Below, one piece after another: positions 1 to 9,105 of a stretch of DNA of 64,000 nt. Position 1 is the stretch's first letter. Each line of letters opens with the position of its first letter. The stretch is from Ralstonia condita (GTDB lineage: Bacteria; Pseudomonadota; Gammaproteobacteria; Burkholderiales; Burkholderiaceae). Under the pieces are notes generated by a model. That model did not search any database. It worked only from the letters and a program-made list of their open reading frames with translations, and was not told the origin of the DNA. The position numbers and the translations under genes are program-made. The stretch covers positions 1,178,001 to 1,242,000 of the forward strand of contig NZ_CATYWO010000001.1 in the NCBI RefSeq assembly GCF_958405655.1, given 5' to 3'.

Positions 1-287
1 CCGATCAGGCCGTGGCCTTCGTGCGCCCGCACGAGATCGATCTGGAGCGCTATGCGCCGGGCGCCGAGGGCATTCCCGTGACGCTGCGCCGTGCGCTCAC
101 GCTGGGCGCCATCGCGCAGCTGGAGCTGGAGCGCGAAGACACCGACGACATCATCGAAGTCTCCCTGCCCATCGAGCGCTTCCGCATCGAGGGCTTCCGT
201 GAAGGCGAAACGCTGGTGGTGCGCCCGCGCGCGATCCGTGTGTTCGCGCAAGGCAATGCACGGCCCGTCGCGCAGGCCGCCGTGTAA
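1..287 (+). CDS. cysA: Sulfate/thiosulfate ABC transporter ATP-binding protein CysA (C-terminal part)
   Basis: Only the last 95 or so codons are present; the reading frame enters from the left edge with its first whole codon at position 3 and stops with TAA at 285-287. The residues form the C-terminal accessory (TOBE-like) domain of a sulfate-importer ATPase, beginning around VRPHEIDLERY and ending with a charged beta-rich stretch. The ATPase core lies outside the window. CysA energises sulfate and thiosulfate uptake through the CysT/CysW permeases at the inner membrane. The identification leans on the following gene, cysB, which commonly ends the sbp-cysTWA cluster in beta-proteobacteria. 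Confidence 0.8.
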   Translation, partial: DQAVAFVRPHEIDLERYAPGAEGIPVTLRRALTLGAIAQLELEREDTDDIIEVSLPIERFRIEGFREGETLVVRPRAIRVFAQGNARPVAQAAV

Positions 288-328
288 CACGACGCTCCGA
301 CGACAACCCATACGAGAGGACACGAGCC

Positions 329-1282
329 ATGAACTTCCAGCAACTGCGTTCCATCCGCGAGGCGGTGCGCCGCCAGTTCAACCTGACCGAAGTCGCCAAT
401 GCGCTGTACACGTCGCAGCCCGGCGTGTCGCGGCAGATTCGCGAGCTGGAGGATGAGCTTGGCGTGGAGATTTTCGAGCGCTACGGCAAGCGGCTGACGG
501 GCCTGACCGAGCCGGGCCGCGAGATCGTCCGCATTGTCGAGCGCCTGCTGCTCGAAGCCGAAAACCTGCGCCAGGCCGGCGAGGAATTCTCCGGCCGACA
601 ATCCGGCCGCCTGACCGTGGCGACCACGCACACGCAGGCCCGCTATGCGTTGCCGAAGGTGGTGCAGTCGTTCCGCAAGGAATACCCGCACGTCACGCTG
701 GCGCTGCAGGAGGCATCGCCCTCGCACATCGTCGAGCTGCTGCTCACGGGGCAGGCCGATATCGGTATCGCCACGGAAGCCGTGGCCAACGAGCCGGGGC
801 TGACGTCGTTCGAGGCGTACCGCTGGCGTCACGTGCTGGTGGTCAGCCCGGACCATCCGCTGACCAAGAACCCGCTCCCGACGCTGGAAGACGTGGCGCA
901 ATACCCCCTCATCACGTACGACGCGGGCTTCACGGGCCGCCGCAACATCGACGCGGCATTTGCCGGTGCCGGCCTGCACCCCGAAATCGTGCTGACCGCC
1001 ATGGACGCCGACGTGATCAAGACCTACGTGGCGCTGGATGTGGGCGTGGGCATCATCGCGTCGATGGCGTATGACGGGCGCAAGGACGACAACCTCGTCT
1101 GCATTGGGGCAGATCACCTGTTCGAGCCGAATACCACGCGCGTGGCGGTGCGCCGGGGCGCGTACCTGCGCGGCTATGCGCACGACTTCATCGGGATGTT
1201 CGCGCCGCATCTGTCGCGCGAGACGGTGGCGGAGGCAGTGGCGTCCACGGTGGTGTCGGCGCGAGAGGCGCTGGCGGCGTAG
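329..1282 (+). CDS. cysB: LysR-type regulator of sulfur assimilation, CysB
   Basis: This 317-residue protein is a full-length LysR-type transcription factor. Residues 1-60 form the winged helix-turn-helix with the segment NALYTSQPGVSRQIRELEDE, and residues 90-300 form the periplasmic-binding-protein-like effector domain. The opening MNFQQLRSIREAVRR and the GRLTVATTHTQARY segment are typical of CysB/Cbl rather than generic LysR proteins. It is expected to activate sulfate uptake and cysteine genes, with acetylserine-type inducers known for the family. It starts at an ATG behind a GAGAGGA Shine-Dalgarno, 41 bases after cysA, so the two are probably co-transcribed. Confidence 0.93.
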   Translation: MNFQQLRSIREAVRRQFNLTEVANALYTSQPGVSRQIRELEDELGVEIFERYGKRLTGLTEPGREIVRIVERLLLEAENLRQAGEEFSGRQSGRLTVATTHTQARYALPKVVQSFRKEYPHVTLALQEASPSHIVELLLTGQADIGIATEAVANEPGLTSFEAYRWRHVLVVSPDHPLTKNPLPTLEDVAQYPLITYDAGFTGRRNIDAAFAGAGLHPEIVLTAMDADVIKTYVALDVGVGIIASMAYDGRKDDNLVCIGADHLFEPNTTRVAVRRGAYLRGYAHDFIGMFAPHLSRETVAEAVASTVVSAREALAA

Positions 1283-1471
1283 CTGCCGCATCGACGGACC
1301 CGGTTGCCAGCCGTTCATCCATCCAATTGCGCCATTCGTCGCACGCCCGTGGCGTCTGCCCGGGCGTCGTTCCTATACTGCGGACAGCTTCGGTTCCACG
1401 CCGGCCGGCCCGCGTTGATGCGGGAAACCCCACGCTTCAACGCTGGAGCACCCTCCGGTAAGATCGCCCGC

Positions 1472-2656
1472 ATGTTCGCCAATGTGTCGTTCCCTTCGCT
1501 TGCAGACTGCCTGCGCCTGGCCCAGCGCTGGGCGATCCGCTACACGGTCATCATCGGCATCAATACGCTGATTGCGGCCGTGCTTGCGTTCGGCATCCGG
1601 CCAGAAGAGACCTTCTGGAAGGATTTCGTGTTCAGCCAGTCGATCGGTTTATCGATGTACTCACTGATTGGCATACCGCGCCATGTGCTCTGGGGCGACG
1701 GGCCGCCAAGCAAGAAGGTGTTTCCGTGGGTCATCGTGAGCGCGGTGCTGATCGGCGTGCCGCTCGGGCAGTGGATCGCGCGCGCGATCCTGTGCCAGAA
1801 CAACCCGAACCCGGAACCCTGGCACGCCGACAGCCTGCGCACGAGTTTCATCATCGCCATGCTCGCGGCACTGGGCGCGACGTACTACTACTGGTCGCGC
1901 GGCAAGCTGGCGGCGCTGCAGCGCCAGGCTGCACTCGATGCGCTGGAGCGTGAAGAGACCGAGAAGCAGGTCGTGCGTGCGCAACTCATGGCGCTGCAGG
2001 CACAGATCGAGCCGCATTTTCTCTTCAACGTGCTGGCCCACGTTGACGTGATGATTGCCCGTGACCCCGCCGGCGCACGGCGCCTGCTGCAGCATTTGAT
2101 CGGCTTTCTGCGCACGTCGCTCTCGCATGCCCGTGCCGAGCAGTGCACGCTGGCGCAGGAGTTTGCGCTGCTGCACGCGTACCTCGACATCCAGGCGCTA
2201 CGCTTTGGTGGCCGGCTGCGGTTCTCGCTGGCCCTGGACGATGCCATCGCCAACATCGTCATCCCGCCGATGCTGATCCAGCCGCTGGTGGAAAACGCCG
2301 TGGTGCACGGCATCGAGCCCGCGCGCGAGGGTGGCGAGATCGCACTGTCGGCCCGACGCGAAGGCGAGCGCCTCGTGCTGGAAGTGCGCGATACCGGCGT
2401 CGGCTTCGGCAACGATGGCGGCAAGGGCTCGGGCCTCGGGCTCACCCACGTGCGTGAACGCCTGTCGCGGCTGTTTGATGGCGCCGCGCGTCTGACGATT
2501 ACCGAGACCATGCCGCACGGCGTGACGATCGCCATCGAGCTGCCGTTGGCGCACGTGACGATGCCTGCGCCCTCGCAAGCCGACGCTCCCGAATGGCGTT
2601 GCCGCTTCTCCCGCCCGACCGCCGCGCTGGCTTCGCGCGTATCCGCCGGAACCTGA
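1472..2656 (+). CDS. LytS-family sensor histidine kinase
   Basis: The protein has four predicted membrane helices in its first 150 residues, a short coiled coil, then a His_kinase domain with phospho-acceptor His182 in QIEPHFLFN and an HATPase domain with IQPLVENAVVHG and GSGLGLTHVRERL. This is the layout of the LytS/YehU class. The frame is open from 1304, but I chose the ATG at 1472 (394 residues) because the hydrophobic N-terminus begins soon after it; an ATG at 1418 is an alternative. The LytTR response regulator follows 3 bases later, so they form one operon and almost certainly a cognate pair. The signal sensed is unknown. Confidence 0.88.
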   Translation: MFANVSFPSLADCLRLAQRWAIRYTVIIGINTLIAAVLAFGIRPEETFWKDFVFSQSIGLSMYSLIGIPRHVLWGDGPPSKKVFPWVIVSAVLIGVPLGQWIARAILCQNNPNPEPWHADSLRTSFIIAMLAALGATYYYWSRGKLAALQRQAALDALEREETEKQVVRAQLMALQAQIEPHFLFNVLAHVDVMIARDPAGARRLLQHLIGFLRTSLSHARAEQCTLAQEFALLHAYLDIQALRFGGRLRFSLALDDAIANIVIPPMLIQPLVENAVVHGIEPAREGGEIALSARREGERLVLEVRDTGVGFGNDGGKGSGLGLTHVRERLSRLFDGAARLTITETMPHGVTIAIELPLAHVTMPAPSQADAPEWRCRFSRPTAALASRVSAGT

Positions 2657-2659
2657 CCG

Positions 2660-3484
2660 ATGCCCGCATCCCCTCGCTTGCTGATTGCCGACGACGAACC
2701 GGCGCTGGCCGACAACCTCGTCGCCGAGCTGGCGGCATTGTGGCCCGACGCCACGCTGCTGCCTGCCGTGCACGACGGGCAGGCTGCGCTCGACTTCATT
2801 GACGACGCGGCCGAGGGGCAGGGGCCCCACGTGGTCTTCCTCGACATCCGCATGCCCGGCCTCTCGGGCATCGACGTGGCGCGTGAATTGTCGGACCGCG
2901 AAGATCGCCCGCTGGTGGTGTTCGTGACCGCCTATGACCAGTTCGCGCTCGACGCTTTCGAGCAGGCTGCGGTGGATTACGTCCTCAAGCCCGTGCAGAC
3001 CGAGCGGCTGGCCGACACCGTCAAACGCCTGAAGGCGCGCATCGGGTCGCAGCCGAACGGTGCGGCTGCTGCCGACCCGACGCAGACGCTGGCAGAGCTG
3101 GTTGAACGCCTGGCGGGCCTGCAGGGCGCCGCGCAGACGCGCCTCGCGCCGCAAGGTGGGTATCTGCGCTTCATCAAGGCGCTGGTCGGACAGGAAGTGC
3201 GCTTCATTCCCGTAGATGACGTGCTGTATCTGGAAGCGACGGACAAGTACGTCAACGTGGTGGCAGGCAGTGGCGAATCGCTCATCCGCACGAGCCTGCG
3301 CGAGTTGCTCTTGCAGCTCGACCCGCAGCATTTCTGGCAGGTGCATCGCGGTACGGTGGTGAACGTGGCCCACGTGTCGAGCGCCGTGCAGCTGTCGCTG
3401 GGTCGACTGGGCCTGAAGATGCGCGGCCGCACCGAGACGTTGCCCGTGGCTCGCCAATACGCCCACCTGTTCCGGCAGATGTAG
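2660..3484 (+). CDS. LytTR-family response regulator
   Basis: This 274-residue protein has an N-terminal receiver domain (residues 5-125) with acidic pocket DDE at 11-13, phospho-acceptor Asp62 in VVFLDIRMPG and the conserved lysine in VDYVLKPVQ. A C-terminal LytTR DNA-binding domain (about 165-270) contains DVLYLEATDKYVNV and FWQVHRGTVVNV. LytTR regulators of the AlgR/LytT/YehT type bind direct-repeat sites and often control envelope or carbon-uptake functions. It lies 3 bases after the sensor kinase gene. The targets cannot be told from the sequence; the ThDP enzyme gene downstream is only a positional candidate. Confidence 0.9.
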   Translation: MPASPRLLIADDEPALADNLVAELAALWPDATLLPAVHDGQAALDFIDDAAEGQGPHVVFLDIRMPGLSGIDVARELSDREDRPLVVFVTAYDQFALDAFEQAAVDYVLKPVQTERLADTVKRLKARIGSQPNGAAAADPTQTLAELVERLAGLQGAAQTRLAPQGGYLRFIKALVGQEVRFIPVDDVLYLEATDKYVNVVAGSGESLIRTSLRELLLQLDPQHFWQVHRGTVVNVAHVSSAVQLSLGRLGLKMRGRTETLPVARQYAHLFRQM

Positions 3485-3566
3485 ACCGATTCGGGCGTGT
3501 GCGCCCGCGATGGCTTCCGCTATGATCCGTTGTGTCGTCAACGAGTCGAGAGCGAGACCCGCCGCC

Positions 3567-5288
3567 ATGGAGACAGCAGCACGCAACGCCATCCCTGCCA
3601 ACGAGCCGCGTCACGGGGGGCAGATCCTTGTCGATGCGCTGGTCGCTCACGGCGTCGATATGGCCTTTGGCGTACCGGGCGAGAGCTTCCTGTCGGTGCT
3701 CGAAGGCTTCTACCAGCGCCGCGATCGTGCGCGCTTCATCGTCTGCCGGCAGGAAGGCGGCGCCGCCAACATGGCCGATGCCTACGGCAAGCTCACGGGC
3801 CGTCCTGGCATCGTCTTCTGCACCCGCGGCCCGGGCGCCACCAACGCCAGCATTGGCGTGCATACCGCGTTCCAGGATTCCACGCCGATGATCCTGTTCA
3901 TCGGACAGGTGGGCCGTGACTTCGTCGACCGCGAAGCCTTCCAGGAGATCGACTACCGCCGCATGTTCGGCCAGATGGCCAAGTGGGTCGCGCAGATCGA
4001 CAGCGTCGAGCGCATTCCCGAATACATCGCGCGCGCCTTCCAGACTGCCACGGCGGGCCGCCCGGGCCCAGTGGTGCTGGCCCTGCCGGAAGACATGCTG
4101 ACCGAGGTGGCCAGCGTGGCCGACGTGCCGCCCATGCCGCGCGCGATGGCCTGGCCGGGCCCGCACGACCTGGCCCGACTGAAGACGCTGTTGCAGAACG
4201 CCGAGCGCCCGATGCTGCTGCTGGGCGGCTCCGGCTGGACGCCGCAAGCTGCCGCCCGCATGCAAGCCTTTGTTGAGCGCTGGAATCTGCCGGCGGGCTG
4301 CGTCTTCCGCCGGCAGGACCTGTTCGACAACCGCCACCCGAACTACGCTGGCGACGTCGGCATTGCCATCAACCCGAAGCTGGCCGCACGGATGAAAGAC
4401 GCCGACGTGGTGCTCGCCATCGGCCCGCGCCTGGGCGAGATGACCACTTCCGGCTACACGCTCTTCGATGTGCCGCGCCCGAAGCAGACGCTCATTCACG
4501 TGCATGCGGGCGCGGAAGAGCTGGGGCGTGTCTACCAGGCCGATCTGATGATTCATGCATCGATGCCCGCGATTGCGGAAGCGCTGGATGGTGTATCGCC
4601 CGACTCGCCCGAGACCCCGCCGCGTTGGTCCGCCTGGACAGAAGCGGCCAACGCCGATTACCTCGCCAACATCGTGCCGCCCCCGTTTGGCGGCAAGGGC
4701 ATCGACATGGCCCGTGCGATGCGGTGGCTGCGCGAGCGCCTGCCGAGCAACAGCATCCTGACCAATGGCGCGGGCAATTACGCCACGTGGCTGCATCGCT
4801 TCTACCAATATGGCTCGCTGGCCGCGGGCTCGCGCACGCAGCTGGCACCGACCAGCGGGGCGATGGGTTACGGCGCACCCGCTGCGGTGGCCGCCAAGAT
4901 CATCTGTCCCGACACCCCCGTCATCTGCATGGCCGGCGACGGTTGCTTCCTGATGAACGGCCAGGAGCTGGCGACCGCCATGCAATACAACGCGCCGGTC
5001 ATCTTTATCGTGGTCAACAACGGCATGTACGGCACCATCCGCATGCACCAGGAGCGCGAGTACCCCGAGCACGTGAGCGGCACGGAGCTGCGCAACCCCG
5101 ACTTTGCCGCGCTGGCCAGAGCCTACGGCGCCGAAGGGCACACGGTGCGTTCGCTCGAAGGGTTCCAGTCGGCGGTGGAGACCGCGCTGGCTGCGCCCGT
5201 GGCGAGCGTGATCGAGGTGCAGACCGATCCGAACATCATCAGCCCGCGCGCAACCATCGATTCACTGCGCGCGCAATCGCGCAGTTAA
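3567..5288 (+). CDS. Thiamine-diphosphate-dependent enzyme, acetolactate synthase-like
   Basis: The product (573 residues from this start) is a complete ThDP enzyme of the acetolactate synthase / benzoylformate decarboxylase superfamily. The N-terminal Pyr domain carries the activating glutamate in RQEGGAANMADAYGKLTG, the central domain follows, and the C-terminal PP domain carries the GDG...NN cofactor motif (GDGCFLMNGQELATAM to VVNN). I chose the ATG at 3567, preceded by GAGAGCGAGA, over the upstream ATG at 3510. It is not an obvious IlvB because no small subunit gene follows. The next gene encodes an HMG-aldolase/RraA-like protein, suggesting catabolism of a 2-keto acid. The substrate is unknown. 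Confidence 0.85.
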   Translation: METAARNAIPANEPRHGGQILVDALVAHGVDMAFGVPGESFLSVLEGFYQRRDRARFIVCRQEGGAANMADAYGKLTGRPGIVFCTRGPGATNASIGVHTAFQDSTPMILFIGQVGRDFVDREAFQEIDYRRMFGQMAKWVAQIDSVERIPEYIARAFQTATAGRPGPVVLALPEDMLTEVASVADVPPMPRAMAWPGPHDLARLKTLLQNAERPMLLLGGSGWTPQAAARMQAFVERWNLPAGCVFRRQDLFDNRHPNYAGDVGIAINPKLAARMKDADVVLAIGPRLGEMTTSGYTLFDVPRPKQTLIHVHAGAEELGRVYQADLMIHASMPAIAEALDGVSPDSPETPPRWSAWTEAANADYLANIVPPPFGGKGIDMARAMRWLRERLPSNSILTNGAGNYATWLHRFYQYGSLAAGSRTQLAPTSGAMGYGAPAAVAAKIICPDTPVICMAGDGCFLMNGQELATAMQYNAPVIFIVVNNGMYGTIRMHQEREYPEHVSGTELRNPDFAALARAYGAEGHTVRSLEGFQSAVETALAAPVASVIEVQTDPNIISPRATIDSLRAQSRS

Positions 5289-5322
5289 GCCCGCTTTCTC
5301 CAACAGCCTTCCGACCATTGCC

Positions 5323-5820
5323 ATGACGATGATTCCCGTAACCGACCTGTGCGATATGCACGAAGACAAGCTGGTGTACGGCAGCCTGCGCGTGCTCACG
5401 CCGGTGTTCCGCAGCTTCGGCAAGCGCGCCGCGTTTGCTGGCCCGGCCTCCACGCTCAAGGTCTTTGAAGACAACGGCCTGGTGCGCGCCGCACTGGAAG
5501 AGCAGGGCGCCGGCCGCGTGCTCGTGATCGACGGCGGCGGCTCGCTGCGCTGCGCGCTGGTGGGCGGCAATCTGGGCAAGCTGGCCGAGGAGAACGGCTG
5601 GGAAGGGATTCTGATCAACGGCTGCGTGCGCGACACGCGCGAGCTGGTCGAGTGCAATGTCGGCATCCACGCCCTCGCGGTGCATCCGCGCAAGAGCATC
5701 AAAAAGAACGCCGGTCAGCGCGAGGTCGGTGTGCAGATGCCGGGCGCGTACATCCAGTCGGGCGAATGGGTCTATGCCGACGAAGACGGCGTGCTGGTCT
5801 CGCAGGACAAACTCGTATGA
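5323..5820 (+). CDS. RraA-like protein / putative 4-hydroxy-4-methyl-2-oxoglutarate aldolase
   Basis: This 165-residue protein matches the RraA/HMG-aldolase family along its whole length. The motifs are GGSLRCALVGGNLGKLA and INGCVRDTRELVE; the G-x-x-R-D segment binds metal and keto-acid in the aldolases. Family members either inhibit RNase E (RraA proper) or cleave 4-hydroxy-4-methyl-2-oxoglutarate and decarboxylate oxaloacetate, and the two are hard to separate by sequence. The gene follows a ThDP enzyme by 34 bases and overlaps the next gene by four bases (ATGA), so an operon is likely. That context favours a metabolic aldolase role. Confidence 0.85.
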   Translation: MTMIPVTDLCDMHEDKLVYGSLRVLTPVFRSFGKRAAFAGPASTLKVFEDNGLVRAALEEQGAGRVLVIDGGGSLRCALVGGNLGKLAEENGWEGILINGCVRDTRELVECNVGIHALAVHPRKSIKKNAGQREVGVQMPGAYIQSGEWVYADEDGVLVSQDKLV

Positions 5821-6233
5821 GCCGCGCCGACGCCATCCACGTGTTCGTCTACGGTACGCTCCGGGCGGGCGAGGCCAATGACTTGCGGGTGGCCGCCGCG
5901 GCCCGTGGCATTGCGGAGCCAGAGCTCCTGGGGTCGGCCATGCTGCACGGGCGCCTGTACGACTTTGGCGCGTACCCCGGCCTCGTGCTCGACCCCACCG
6001 GCACAGCTGTGCGCGGTGACGTGTATCGCATCGATGCCGCGCTTGTTCCCGTGCTCGACGAAATCGAAGAGGTGTACCCGGGTGGCGACGCGCTGTTCCT
6101 GCGCGAGAACCATCCGGTTACGCTGGGCGGCGAACCCGTGGAATGTATCGTCTACCCCGTCAGCCCGAAGCACATCGCGGGGCGGCCCGTTATCACGGGT
6201 GGCGACTGGGTGGCGCATCGCCTGGCGCGCTAG
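5817..6233 (+). CDS. Gamma-glutamylcyclotransferase-family protein (AIG2/YtfP-like)
   Basis: The 138-residue product has the gamma-glutamylcyclotransferase fold signature VFVYGTLRAGEAN near its start and the acidic segment LDEIEEVYPGGDALF, where the catalytic glutamate of the family lies. Relatives cleave gamma-glutamyl amines or dipeptides into 5-oxoproline, or act on gamma-glutamylated intermediates, as BtrG does. The ATG overlaps the stop of the preceding gene (ATGA at 5817-5820), so translation is coupled. The substrate is unknown; grouping with a ThDP enzyme and an aldolase-like protein points to a small catabolic cluster. Confidence 0.8.
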   Translation: MSRADAIHVFVYGTLRAGEANDLRVAAAARGIAEPELLGSAMLHGRLYDFGAYPGLVLDPTGTAVRGDVYRIDAALVPVLDEIEEVYPGGDALFLRENHPVTLGGEPVECIVYPVSPKHIAGRPVITGGDWVAHRLAR

Positions 6234-6587
6234 GCTCACAAAATTCAGAAAAAGTGCCTCGCATCGCGCGGCTATGATTTCGGCGCTGTTTGCTCGAACA
6301 GCCGGGTTTGGCAGCCCATGTGCTTTTCCATCGTCTGCTAACGCCGTCGTCAGGCCCGCCACCCTCGTTTAGCGGCGAACGGCTGGCCTCCTCGTCCAGG
6401 AGACTTCACGTCTATCGCGTCAAGCAGGTATCGCCCCGCTTCGTATCCCTCTCCACCGCCCTGCATCTCCCTGTGCCAGCCGCGCGGGGGTGTGCGATGA
6501 ATGTCCTGCGTCAATACCAATCGGGGGCGCTCGCCGCCAAGGAGTTTCTCCGCTGGACACACATCGACACGCGCGCGCCAGCCGTTC

Positions 6588-6758
6588 ATGGCCGTGCGGT
6601 TGCGCTCCAAGACCGATGGAATGTCCCGCACGCTCCCGCGTGAGTTCCGGGCTGGTTTCATCGACGCGCTCTATAGGTTCGTGACGGCGGCGCTGGGCGG
6701 CAAGGCGCCGGACCCGCTGCAGTGGGACGTTCTGTCGGACGTGGCGCGGCAGTCCTGA
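6588..6758 (+). CDS. Possible small protein of unknown function
   Basis: The frame gives 56 residues from the ATG at 6588, 45 from the ATG at 6621, or 85 from the ATG at 6501, which has a G-run about ten bases upstream. The last 45 residues (REFRAGFIDALYRFVTAALGG and onward) read like a real amphipathic helical protein, and a good intrinsic terminator follows 30 bases after the stop. No start has a convincing Shine-Dalgarno. I do not recognise a family. It could instead be the 3' part of a non-coding transcript. Confidence 0.35.
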   Translation: MAVRLRSKTDGMSRTLPREFRAGFIDALYRFVTAALGGKAPDPLQWDVLSDVARQS

Positions 6759-6788
6759 GTGCATCCGCGCCTCCCCATTTCAGCTTGG

Positions 6789-6811
6789 ACGCCGCACCCG
6801 CGGCGTTTTTT
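6789..6811 (+). terminator. Intrinsic terminator after the small ORF
   Basis: A 7-bp GC-rich stem (ACGCCGC at 6789-6795 with GCGGCGT at 6800-6806, loop ACCC) is followed by a T-run to 6811. It marks the end of a plus-strand transcript that must begin in the preceding 550 bases or run on from the gamma-glutamylcyclotransferase gene. Confidence 0.75.
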
Positions 6812-7157
6812 ATGCCCGCCAGCACGCGCCGGTGATCGGGTAGTTCATTTTCACGATGCGGAAAGACTTTTTGTTTCGCAAAAACGTGTATCGCATGGCA
6901 CCATCCGCCATCTTTCATGATGGGGGAGGTGTTCTCGCATCGTGGAATAATGCTTGTAAGTATATGAAAAATAACGAATAAAAACTTCTTCTTGTGATGA
7001 TCTTTCGCTTGTTGCGCTGCACCTCGCCTTCCTACACTCTTATATAAGACATATGACTAGGGCCGCCCAACGGCACCCCAGAAGGCGTGAGCGGCTCGAG
7101 GCGATGCGTGAGTGACCCGGTTTCTATTTGAGTGATGCGATCGAACAGGAGATTCAA
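6812..7157 (+). promoter_or_regulatory. aceA upstream control region
   Basis: This A+T-richer stretch holds no gene. A perfect inverted repeat TTTTTG-N5-CAAAAA lies at 6868-6884. A possible promoter is TTGTTG at 7009-7014, an 18-base spacer, and TACACT at 7033-7038. A perfect 12-bp palindrome TCTTATATAAGA spans 7038-7049, immediately downstream of that -10, where a bound repressor would block transcription. The regulator is unknown. A strong Shine-Dalgarno AGGAGA at 7147-7152 serves aceA. Confidence 0.5.
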
Positions 7158-8462
<1,305 letters not shown>

Positions 8463-8511
8463 CGCATCCAGGTCACCTGGGCCGGTGTGCTGACCACGCT
8501 CCGGTCTCTCG

Positions 8512-8542
8512 AACCGCGCCCCGTGAGTGGCGCGGTTTTTTT
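8512..8542 (+). terminator. Intrinsic terminator after aceA
   Basis: A 9-bp stem (AACCGCGCC at 8512-8520, GGCGCGGTT at 8529-8537) with an eight-base loop ends in a T-run to 8542. It closes the aceA transcript before the convergent minus-strand gene. Confidence 0.9.
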
Positions 8543-8597
8543 CTGCGCGCATGCAGTGCAGCGTGCGCACTGCATGCGGCCTGCAACCGGGTGACGT

Positions 8598-9032
8598 TCA
8601 GCGATAGACGATCACCGGAATCTCTGTGTGGGTCAGGACTTTCTGCGTCTCGCTGCCGAGCAGCAGGCCGGCCAGCCCGCGCCGTCCGTGCGACGCCATG
8701 AAGATGACATCGCAGCCGTGGCGCTCGGCCGCGTCGATGATGCCCATGTAAGGCACGGCAAAGCAGGTCATATCGGTGTCGCACGGGATGCCGGCGGCAC
8801 GCGCGGCATCTTCCACGTCCTTGAGCACTGCACGCGCCTGCGCTTCGACACGCTCCTTGAAGGCCTGCGGGGTCTCCACGACGATCTCGGAGAAGGGCGT
8901 GTACGGATATTCCTCCAGGCAGGTGTAGGCCGTCAGGCGTGCGCCCAGCGTCTTGGCAAAGTCGAGTGCGCCGGCCACTGCCTTGCGCGACAATTCGGAA
9001 CCATCGGTCGGGATGAGAATGTGCTGGAACAT
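8598..9032 (-). CDS. Universal stress protein, UspA family
   Basis: The 144-residue protein begins MFQHILIPTDGSELS and ends ILIPTDGSE-fold style with HGRRGLAGLLLGSETQKVL and IPVIVYR. The G-x2-G-x9-G(S/T) nucleotide-binding pattern (GRRGLAGLLLGSETQ) indicates the ATP-binding subclass. The open frame reaches 9089, but the start at 9032 has AGGAGG just upstream and matches the family N-terminus. Usp proteins aid survival under starvation and oxidative stress; the exact role is unknown. It lies between the two glyoxylate-shunt genes on the opposite strand. Confidence 0.92.
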   Translation of the reverse strand: MFQHILIPTDGSELSRKAVAGALDFAKTLGARLTAYTCLEEYPYTPFSEIVVETPQAFKERVEAQARAVLKDVEDAARAAGIPCDTDMTCFAVPYMGIIDAAERHGCDVIFMASHGRRGLAGLLLGSETQKVLTHTEIPVIVYR

Positions 9033-9105
9033 GCGGCCTCCTGAGGTGCTGTGCTTTGTCTCGATTGTAGGCTGCGCGGCCGGCTTCACCCACCCGGAGT
9101 GATGG

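Noticed and set aside
50..1318. Long minus-strand open frame opposite cysB
   Set aside because: cysB is unmistakable on the plus strand; the opposite frame is compositional only.
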